Source: GCA-002704185 sp902588515 (GTDB lineage: Bacteria > Pseudomonadota > Alphaproteobacteria > Pelagibacterales > Pelagibacteraceae). From it: a DNA stretch of 5,355 nucleotides. Shown here one piece after another: positions 1-5,355 of the stretch. The stretch lies in NCBI GenBank assembly GCA_902588515.1, contig CACIPP010000025.1:1-5355 (forward strand). The letters are read 5' to 3'. The translations under genes were made by a program, and so were the position numbers. The first letter of the stretch is position 1, and every line of letters starts with the position of its first letter. Under the pieces are notes generated by a model that was not told the DNA's origin, ran no database searches, and was given only the letters and a program-made list of their open reading frames with translations.

Positions 1-690
1 ACTGGCATGTGTAGATTAGGATTTCAAGAATACGATACTAAAAAACTATATAAAAAAATAAATATTATTAAAAAGTTTAATTATGTTTTAATAATGAGTC
101 ATCTAGCAAGTTCTAGTAATAAAAATGACAAATATAACGTAATTCAACTAAATAGATTTAAAAAAATAAAAAAACTTTTTAGTGGATTTAAATATAGCTT
201 ATCAGCCTCTGGAGGAATATTCTTGGGAAAAAAATACCACTTCGATATGGTTAGACCAGGGATAAATTTGTACGGAGGATGTCAGCATTTTCATAATAAA
301 ATTAAAAATGTTGTCAGCGTAAGGTGCCCAATTATTGCAATTAATCAACTTTATAAGGGCGAAACATGTGGATATAATAGAACATTTAGAGCAAAAAAGA
401 ATATGCACACAGCAACTATTCCAATGGGTTATGCAGATGGATTTGGATTAAGATTATCAAATAAGGGCTTTGTATTTTATAAAAATACTAAATTAAAAAT
501 GCTGGGTCGGATTTCAATGGACTTAATAATTATTGATATTACAAAAGTAAAAAATAAAATTAAATTAGGTGATTTTGTAGAATTATATAATAAAAAATTT
601 ACTATTGATAAATTTGCGGATTTAACAGGTACTATACCTTATAGAGTAATAACTTGTATATCAGATCGTTTTTCTAAAAATTATTTATAA
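1..690 (+). CDS. alr: Alanine racemase, C-terminal part (5' end outside window)
   Basis: PLP-dependent racemase converting L-alanine to D-alanine for peptidoglycan; cytoplasmic, normally a homodimer. The frame is open from base 1 and begins inside the conserved TGMxRLGF motif, so the ATG at 7 is an internal Met and not the start; the PLP-lysine region lies upstream of the window. Numbering from base 1 (229 codons), visible landmarks are: Arg5 of TGMCRLGF; MSHLASS at 32-38; FDMVRPG at 81-87, with Arg85 matching the pyridine-nitrogen Arg219 of the Geobacillus enzyme; Tyr125 in CGYNRTF, the catalytic Tyr265 equivalent; GYADGFG at 143-149; GRISMD at 169-174 (Met312/Asp313 equivalents); and TIPYRV at 211-216 (Tyr354 equivalent). 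Both the end of the TIM barrel and the C-terminal beta domain are present, and the C-terminus ends at the usual place. Oddity: the Asn of the usual AN-S phosphate-binding motif is Ala69 here (SASGG). The TAA stop overlaps the next ATG by one base, suggesting coupled translation. Confidence 0.93.
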   Translation, partial: TGMCRLGFQEYDTKKLYKKINIIKKFNYVLIMSHLASSSNKNDKYNVIQLNRFKKIKKLFSGFKYSLSASGGIFLGKKYHFDMVRPGINLYGGCQHFHNKIKNVVSVRCPIIAINQLYKGETCGYNRTFRAKKNMHTATIPMGYADGFGLRLSNKGFVFYKNTKLKMLGRISMDLIIIDITKVKNKIKLGDFVELYNKKFTIDKFADLTGTIPYRVITCISDRFSKNYL

Positions 691-3161
691 TGAAAATTAT
701 ATATGAAAAAATATTAGATTTTCCCAAATTAATACTAATATTTTTTTCTTTTTTAATTTTAATTTCGTTTTTTTTTGCAAAAGATTTTAAATTAGATGCG
801 TCGGCTGAAACTTTATTATTAGATAACGATCCAGATTTAAATTACCTAAGAGAAATTAATAAAAGATACGGTTCTGAAGAATTTTTTATAATTACATATA
901 CGCCCAAAGCAAAAATTGACAAAAATAATCTTCAACCCTTTCAAAAGTTAGTAGGTGAAATTAATTTAATGCCATGGGTAAGCAAAACAATTAGCATAAT
1001 AAATGCACCATTGTTACAAAGTTCTAATGAGCCCTTACTCGAAAGAGTCAAAAATTTAAATTATATAACTAATAAGGATATTAATTTTGATCGTGCTATT
1101 AGTGAGCTAAAAAGTAGCCCAGTATATAGAGATCTTATAATTAGCTCCGATGGCAAAACTCTCGGTATTGTTGTGTATCTTAAAGACAATAAAAAATATT
1201 TAAACTTAACAGAAAAAAAAGCTAAAATTTTAAATAGCAAAAATATTAACGCTGACGATCTTAATCGAATCAATATTAATTTGGATACACAAAAAGCGAT
1301 TCAGTCCAAAAATATTAGTAAATATAATAAAGAAATAAAAAACACTATCAAATCCTACAATAAATTTGCAGATATTAGATTAAGCGGAATTCCAATGATT
1401 GCTGATGATATGATTGGATTTATAAAAAAAGATATATTGATTTTTGGAGTTTGCGTGTTCCTTTTTATTGTTATTACTTTAAGATACATTTTTAAGGACA
1501 TTAAGTGGGTTATATTTCCGCTTTTAAGTTGTTTTGTTTCGATATCTATTATGACAGGTATTTTGGGTTTCTTGTCTTGGAAGGTTACAGTCATTTCATC
1601 AAATTTTACTGCACTTATGCTCATTCTAACAATGTCAATGAATATTCATTACCTTGTCAGATATATGCAAATGAATGAAGATGATTTGTCCGCTCCAGGT
1701 GTAAACAATTTAATTAAAAAAACATCAGGTATAATGTTTTATCCGATATTCTACGCTGTTTTAACGACAATTTGCGCTTTTGTTTCATTGGTATTTAGCG
1801 AGATTAAACCAGTAATAGACTTTGGATGGATGATGACTTTAGGCTTAATTATTTCTTTGATTACCACATTTTTATTATTGCCATCTCTTATAATGATTTT
1901 TAAACCTGCAATCCCATCCTCAATTAAAGATGTTGAATCAAAGTTATTAAATAAATTAAATCAAGTAACATTTTTTCCAGTATTAGTATTTTGTTCAGTT
2001 ATTAGTATAATTTGTTTTTCATTCTACGGATTATCTAAATTAAAAGTTGAAAATAGTTTCATAAACTACTTTGATAACGATACTGAAATATACAAGGGAA
2101 TGAAACATATAGATGAAAAACTTGGAGGTACTACACCCTTAGAAATAATTTTAAAATTTAAAAAAAGTTCAAATCAAAATGATGAGAGTTTTTTGGGTGA
2201 AAATAACAAAGGCGATAATTTTTTAGGAGAAAGTGAGGAAAATTCTTTTTTAGGATCTGCAGATCAAAAAGAAGATATATCTAAATATTGGTTTTCAAGC
2301 AATAAGGTTAATAAAATTATAGATATACATAAATATTTAGAGAACAGACCGGAGGTTGGGAAGGTTTTATCTTTTTATTCGATATTACAAATAGCAGAGC
2401 AACTAAACAATAATAAAAAATTAGGTAGCTTAGAAATGGGTGTTTTATACGATAAGTTACCGGAAAATATCAAAAATCAAATTATAAAACCTTATATATC
2501 AATTGATAATAATGAGGCAAGAATATCAATGAGAATTAAAGATTCTTTAAAAGACCTTAGAAGAAAAGAATTACTTGAAAATATTAATAAAGATTTGTCA
2601 GAAAAATTTTCACTCGAGCAAAATGACTATCAAATAGCGGGTGTTTTAGTTATTTTTAATAATCTTTTGCAAAGTTTGTTTAAATCTCAAATTAAATCTC
2701 TAGGTTTCGTTATGATTGGAATTTTTTTAATGTTTTGGTTTCTGTTCCGCTCATTAAAATTATCCTTTATTGGTATAATACCTAACCTTATAGCTGCCTT
2801 TTTTATCTTAGGCTTTATTGGTTTCTTAAATATACCTTTAGACATGATGACAATTACTATAGCGGCTATTACAATTGGTATAGCAGTAGATAACAGTATA
2901 CATTACATATATAGGTACAAAAAAGAATTTAGCGTCTGCAATGACAAAAATAAAGCTGTTGACATTTGTCATCAAACAGTTGGAAAGGCAATACTTAGTA
3001 CATCTGTTACAATCATTTTTGGTTTTTCAATTCTAATTTTATCAAATTTTATCCCTACTATTTATTTTGGACTTTTTACTGGTCTTGCAATGTTAACAGC
3101 TTTAATTTTAGTTCTGACATTACTACCTATATTATTAAAAATATTCGTCCATAACCAATGA
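690..3161 (+). CDS. RND-superfamily exporter, COG1033/HAE3 (MMPL-like) type
   Basis: Predicted inner-membrane exporter of 823 residues; substrate unknown, with lipids or other hydrophobic compounds the usual guess for this family. The architecture is the duplicated RND plan. TM1 is at ~12-30, with a periplasmic loop at ~31-247, then TM2-6 at ~248-267, 272-294, 301-323, 348-370 and 377-404. TM7 is at ~428-446, with a second periplasmic loop at ~447-668, then TM8-12 at ~669-687, 691-712, 718-740, 767-786 and 789-817. Family-like stretches include LDASAETLLL at 35-44 just after TM1, GGTTPLEI at 479-486 and EVGKVLSFYS at 555-564. TM10 carries IGIAVDNSIHY with Asp734, a likely proton-relay acid; the matching TM4 segment (MSMNIHY) has Ser316 there. 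A linker at ~493-530 holds a three-copy FLG repeat. The start is the ATG inside TAATG at the alr stop; no Shine-Dalgarno is evident, so coupling to alr is likely. The TGA stop overlaps the cvpA ATG (ATGA). It is not the hopanoid transporter HpnN by any specific feature I can see. Family call firm, substrate open. Confidence 0.9.
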   Translation: MKIIYEKILDFPKLILIFFSFLILISFFFAKDFKLDASAETLLLDNDPDLNYLREINKRYGSEEFFIITYTPKAKIDKNNLQPFQKLVGEINLMPWVSKTISIINAPLLQSSNEPLLERVKNLNYITNKDINFDRAISELKSSPVYRDLIISSDGKTLGIVVYLKDNKKYLNLTEKKAKILNSKNINADDLNRININLDTQKAIQSKNISKYNKEIKNTIKSYNKFADIRLSGIPMIADDMIGFIKKDILIFGVCVFLFIVITLRYIFKDIKWVIFPLLSCFVSISIMTGILGFLSWKVTVISSNFTALMLILTMSMNIHYLVRYMQMNEDDLSAPGVNNLIKKTSGIMFYPIFYAVLTTICAFVSLVFSEIKPVIDFGWMMTLGLIISLITTFLLLPSLIMIFKPAIPSSIKDVESKLLNKLNQVTFFPVLVFCSVISIICFSFYGLSKLKVENSFINYFDNDTEIYKGMKHIDEKLGGTTPLEIILKFKKSSNQNDESFLGENNKGDNFLGESEENSFLGSADQKEDISKYWFSSNKVNKIIDIHKYLENRPEVGKVLSFYSILQIAEQLNNNKKLGSLEMGVLYDKLPENIKNQIIKPYISIDNNEARISMRIKDSLKDLRRKELLENINKDLSEKFSLEQNDYQIAGVLVIFNNLLQSLFKSQIKSLGFVMIGIFLMFWFLFRSLKLSFIGIIPNLIAAFFILGFIGFLNIPLDMMTITIAAITIGIAVDNSIHYIYRYKKEFSVCNDKNKAVDICHQTVGKAILSTSVTIIFGFSILILSNFIPTIYFGLFTGLAMLTALILVLTLLPILLKIFVHNQ
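2187..2258 (+). repeat. Three-copy FLG motif repeat inside the RND exporter's second periplasmic loop
   Basis: Residues 500-523 of the exporter contain SFLGE, NFLGES and SFLGS, spaced 10 and 9 residues apart and separated by acidic/Asn-rich linkers. At DNA level each copy has a TTTTTT(A/G)GG core. The repeat sits between the conserved GGTTPLEI segment and the KYWFSSNKV segment, in a hydrophilic, probably disordered insertion. Function unknown; from memory, related marine RND proteins carry acidic/aromatic low-complexity linkers at this place, so this may be a local version of a family feature. Confidence 0.7.
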
Positions 3162-3712
3162 TAGATTTTATTTCAGAATCTCTTGATATTTTATCTATAT
3201 TAGACATGATATTTATTATATTTATTTTACTAAATTTGATAATTTCATTTAATGCTGGATTTGTATCGAGCCTATTTTCTTTTCTAAAATGGGTACTTGC
3301 TTTTTTTTCCGTAAAATTACTATTACCAGAATTGAAACCATTTATGGAGGATTATGTAGAATCTGATTTTGTTCTAAATTTAATTTTGGGAACGTCAATT
3401 TTTATCTTATCAATTTTTATAATCATTATAATAAGCAGGTCTTTGAATAAGGTTTTAAAATGGTCAGGCTTGGGCTCAGTAGATAAATTATTTGGTTTGT
3501 TTTTTGGAGCATTTAAAGGTTATGCTTATTTTATAATTTTATTCACAATCTCTAATGCTATACACCCTGTAGATAACTGGCATAAAAGCTTAAATTCAGG
3601 AATATTTTACGAAAATATTGAATATGGCAAAGAGTTTTTAGTTAATAATTTTTCTAACAGACAAGAATATTTCGATGACGGAAAAGATAAAATAGAGGAA
3701 ATTTCAAAATGA
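3158..3712 (+). CDS. cvpA: CvpA family inner-membrane protein
   Basis: Small membrane protein of 184 residues, about the normal family length. CvpA was named for colicin V production in E. coli and is now linked to envelope homeostasis; its biochemical activity is not established. Hydrophobic segments lie at ~16-32, 38-56, 72-93 and 115-133. Family marks are the N-terminal LDMIFIIFILLN (15-26) followed by NAGF (32-35), then SVDKLFGLFFGAFKG (107-121), which matches the family's slDr-lG--fG--rG signature, and the W141xxS144 that follows it. The tail (152-184) is charged and without membrane segments. The chosen ATG overlaps the upstream TGA as ATGA and gives a normal N-terminus; the alternative Met17 would delete part of TM1. 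Its position directly before purF is the classic cvpA-purF pairing, also seen in E. coli, where PurR controls it; no PurR-type operator was recognised here. Confidence 0.88.
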   Translation: MIDFISESLDILSILDMIFIIFILLNLIISFNAGFVSSLFSFLKWVLAFFSVKLLLPELKPFMEDYVESDFVLNLILGTSIFILSIFIIIIISRSLNKVLKWSGLGSVDKLFGLFFGAFKGYAYFIILFTISNAIHPVDNWHKSLNSGIFYENIEYGKEFLVNNFSNRQEYFDDGKDKIEEISK

Positions 3713-3747
3713 CAAATTATAATAATTGGAGTATTAAAATTAAGTGA
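3709..3747 (+). CDS. Possible 12-codon ORF bridging cvpA and purF
   Basis: An ATG at 3709-3711 opens a 12-residue frame (MTNYNNWSIKIK) closed by TGA at 3745-3747. Its ATG overlaps the cvpA TGA as ATGA, and its TGA overlaps the purF GTG start as GTGA, so a ribosome could in principle pass cvpA, mini-ORF and purF by successive stop-start steps. It may act as a coupling or leader peptide, or be a chance frame in AT-rich DNA. No known peptide is recognised and there is no direct evidence of translation. Confidence 0.2.
   Translation: MTNYNNWSIKIK
3728..3731 (+). promoter_or_regulatory. Weak Shine-Dalgarno candidate for purF
   Basis: GGAG, 12 nt before the purF GTG, is the only purine-rich anti-16S-like match in the cvpA-purF gap. 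The spacing is longer than ideal, so initiation may also depend on coupling from cvpA. It lies inside the 12-codon bridging ORF, whose translation would cover it. Confidence 0.35.
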
Positions 3748-5189
3748 GTCATCAAAAAAAATTAAATGAAGAATGCGGTATTTTTGGAGTTTATAATCAC
3801 CCCGACGCATCGACTTTAGTTACATTGGGACTTCACGCATTACAGCATAGAGGACAAGAGGCTTGCGGTATAAATTCATTTGATGGAAAAAATTTTTTTT
3901 CAGTAAAAAGAAGGGGCTTAGTTGGCGATAATTTTACAGACAAGAAAATTATTAAACAATTACCAGGGTATGCTGCAATTGGTCATAATAGGTACTCAAC
4001 AACTGGTGCACCAATATTAAGAAATATTCAACCGTTTTTCGCAGATCTTCACTCTGGTGGTATAAGCATTGCTCATAATGGCAACTTAACCAATGCAATA
4101 GAAATAAGAGAAAAAATGGTCAAGGAAGGTTCTATTTTTCAAACTACTTCCGACACAGAAACTATAGTTCAATTAATTGCGAAATCAAAAAGGTTAAAAA
4201 CAATTGATAAAATAATAGATGCGATATTTCAAATTCACGGTGGTTATGCAATTACTATGCTTACAAGTAAAAAATTAATAGGTATAAGAGACCCTTATGG
4301 AATTAGACCTCTGGTTTTAGGTAAATTAGGAGATACCTATATTTTCTCATCAGAAACGTGTGCTTTAGATATTATTGGAGCCGAGTACATTAGAGAGATA
4401 GAAAATGGAGAAATCGTTATAATTGATAAAAATGGAATCGAAAGTATAAAACCATTTCCTAAAATCGATGCAAGACCGTGTGTATTTGAGTATATTTATT
4501 TCGCAAGACCAGATAGCATTTTAAAAGGAAAAGCTGTGCACGAGTATCGTAAAAATTTAGGTATTGAACTTGCAAAAGAGTCTTATGTAGAGGCCGATAT
4601 GATATCTCCAATACCAGACTCTGGTTTGCCAGCGGCACTTGGATTTGCAAATCAGTCTAATATAGAGTTTGATATGGGAATCATTAGAAACCACTACGTT
4701 GGAAGAACATTTATTGAGCCAACCCAACAAATTAGACAGCTTGGTGTAAAATTAAAGCACAACCCTAATAAACAAATTATAAAAAATAAAAGAATTATTT
4801 TAGTTGATGACTCAATCGTTCGAGGAACAACGTCAAAAAAGATTGTTGATATGCTATATCATGCTGGAGCAAAAGAAATACATTTACGTGTATCAAGCCC
4901 GCCGATAAAATACCCTGACTATTATGGAATTGATACACCAAATAAAAAAGATCTCATAGCTGCAAATTTATCTGTTGATGAAATTGCTAAACAAATTGGC
5001 GTTAAGTCTTTAAAATTTTTAAGTATTGAAGGTCTTTACAAAGCTCTGGGATATAAAAGTCGAAATGATAAAAATCCTCAACTTACTGATCATTGTTTCA
5101 CTGGTGATTACCCTGTAAAACCTACAGATAATAAGAATTTAATAGATAAAAATAATCAATTATCTCTTCTTAGCAACGTTAGATCGTGA
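3744..5189 (+). CDS. purF: Amidophosphoribosyltransferase (glutamine PRPP amidotransferase)
   Basis: First committed step of de novo purine synthesis: PRPP + glutamine + H2O give 5-phosphoribosylamine, glutamate and PPi; cytoplasmic. The 481 residues are full length. The N-terminal Ntn glutaminase domain starts at Cys11 (CGIFGVYNH), with HALQHRGQE (31-39), HNRYSTTG (81-88; glutamine-site Arg83), HNGNL (111-115; oxyanion-hole Asn112/Gly113) and SDTE (136-139; Asp137). The C-terminal phosphoribosyltransferase domain has EYIYFARPDS (249-258), the flexible loop region NHYVGRTFI (316-324) and the PRPP loop ILVDDSIVRGTTSKK (352-366). Start choice: an in-frame TAA lies directly upstream (3741-3743), and GTG 3744 is the only ATG/GTG/TTG before Cys11. 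That gives a 10-residue propeptide that must be removed to free the nucleophile. Compared with the Fe-S type B. subtilis enzyme, Asp392 (PDYYGID) replaces one cluster Cys and only Cys451 (TDHCFTG) remains of the C-terminal group, so an Fe-S cluster is unlikely. The last nine codons and the stop overlap der on the other strand. Confidence 0.97.
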   Translation: MSHQKKLNEECGIFGVYNHPDASTLVTLGLHALQHRGQEACGINSFDGKNFFSVKRRGLVGDNFTDKKIIKQLPGYAAIGHNRYSTTGAPILRNIQPFFADLHSGGISIAHNGNLTNAIEIREKMVKEGSIFQTTSDTETIVQLIAKSKRLKTIDKIIDAIFQIHGGYAITMLTSKKLIGIRDPYGIRPLVLGKLGDTYIFSSETCALDIIGAEYIREIENGEIVIIDKNGIESIKPFPKIDARPCVFEYIYFARPDSILKGKAVHEYRKNLGIELAKESYVEADMISPIPDSGLPAALGFANQSNIEFDMGIIRNHYVGRTFIEPTQQIRQLGVKLKHNPNKQIIKNKRIILVDDSIVRGTTSKKIVDMLYHAGAKEIHLRVSSPPIKYPDYYGIDTPNKKDLIAANLSVDEIAKQIGVKSLKFLSIEGLYKALGYKSRNDKNPQLTDHCFTGDYPVKPTDNKNLIDKNNQLSLLSNVRS

Positions 5190-5355
5190 AAATGGATTTT
5201 TATTTGAAATATACTTTATAATTACTACTTGATTATACAATTTAAATTTATTTATAATTTGTTTTAACATATATTTTTTGTAATCTGAATTAAGTTTCTG
5301 TAAACGGTTTCCAAATATTTTAAAAATTTGTGGTTTTGTATTTACATGTTTTATA
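5160..5355 (-). CDS. der: GTPase Der (EngA), C-terminal KH-like domain (5' part outside window)
   Basis: Der is a double-GTPase needed for 50S ribosomal subunit assembly. Only the last 64 codons are visible, read right to left from 5354 and ending with TAA (TTA at 5160-5162 on the plus strand); the GTPase domains and start lie beyond the right edge. The visible peptide matches the Der C-terminal KH-like domain in order: NTKPQIFKIFGNR (residues 5-17, the family's K-PP-F-F--R strand), then LNSDYKKYMLKQI (21-33, matching lp-sY-rYl-n-l), then FKLYNQVVIIKYISNKNPF (37-55, matching f-l-G-PIr-----NPy). A short basic tail SRSNVAKKR follows the NPF, and it is exactly this tail that overlaps the purF 3' end. 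Because the frame has no start in the window and is short, it is easily missed. The identification rests on remembered family patterns, not on a search. Confidence 0.85.
   Translation of the reverse strand, partial: IKHVNTKPQIFKIFGNRLQKLNSDYKKYMLKQIINKFKLYNQVVIIKYISNKNPFSRSNVAKKR

Noticed and set aside
202..408. Minus-strand open frame opposite alr
   Set aside because: Shadow of a well-supported alr frame; the peptide has no recognisable family features.
1061..1624. Two minus-strand open frames opposite the RND exporter (1061-1273 and 1355-1624)
   Set aside because: They lie antisense to a firmly identified membrane protein, and their hydrophobic or mixed composition follows from reverse-complementing AT-rich codons.
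3713..3743. Purine riboswitch or PurR operator before purF
   Set aside because: The gap is only 31 nt, far too short for a purine aptamer, and no PurR-like palindrome is visible.
3607..3810. Minus-strand open frame across the cvpA-purF junction
   Set aside because: It overlaps the conserved N-terminal region of purF, including the catalytic Cys codon, and shows no family resemblance.
4459..4650. Minus-strand open frame opposite purF
   Set aside because: It is antisense to the conserved phosphoribosyltransferase domain; a shadow.
5098..5107. TCAC-TG-GTGA inverted repeat as a terminator for der or purF
   Set aside because: A four-base stem with a two-base loop and no T-run after it; the bases encode the conserved FTGDY of PurF.
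5239..5248. AATTTAAATT palindrome downstream of purF
   Set aside because: A pure A/T palindrome expected by chance at this composition, and it lies inside der coding sequence.
5190..5355. Apparent non-coding tail after purF
   Set aside because: The minus strand is open throughout and reads as the Der C-terminal domain, so it is not intergenic.

Overview
The window is a compact, very AT-rich bacterial chromosomal segment (about 30% GC or less by eye, not counted), coding almost end to end. Gene content and sequence style point to a streamlined low-GC alphaproteobacterium, plausibly a marine Pelagibacterales (SAR11)-like lineage. That placement is inferred from base composition, near-absent intergenic DNA, the alanine racemase/cvpA/purF neighbourhood known from many alphaproteobacteria, and alphaproteobacterial-looking PurF and Der C-termini; it is not proven.

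Layout, left to right. (1) 1-690, plus strand: the C-terminal ~229 codons of a PLP-dependent alanine racemase (alr), cut by the left edge. (2) 690-3161, plus: an 823-residue, 12-TM RND-superfamily exporter of the COG1033/HAE3 (MMPL-like) type, with a small repeated linker in its second periplasmic loop. (3) 3158-3712, plus: a CvpA-family membrane protein. (4) 3744-5189, plus: complete purF (amidophosphoribosyltransferase), starting at GTG with a 10-residue propeptide before the catalytic Cys. (5) 5160-5355, minus: the C-terminal 64 codons of the ribosome-assembly GTPase Der (EngA), whose 3' end overlaps the 3' end of purF by 30 nt.

The four plus-strand genes look like one transcription unit. 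Junctions are TAATG (alr/RND), ATGA (RND/cvpA) and a 31-nt gap (cvpA/purF). That gap is bridged by a 12-codon open frame that overlaps the cvpA stop at one end and the purF start at the other. No promoter, terminator, RNA gene, mobile element or CRISPR array was found, and no non-coding stretch approaches 300 bases. The genes serve separate core functions: D-alanine for peptidoglycan (alr), envelope export or homeostasis (RND protein, CvpA), the committing step of purine synthesis (PurF) and 50S subunit maturation (Der).

I see no clear undescribed system. The points most worth a second look are the RND exporter lying where radA is commonly found, the bridging mini-ORF, the codon-register antisense overlap of purF and der, the FLG repeat in the exporter, and a PurF that keeps a propeptide but lacks Fe-S ligands.
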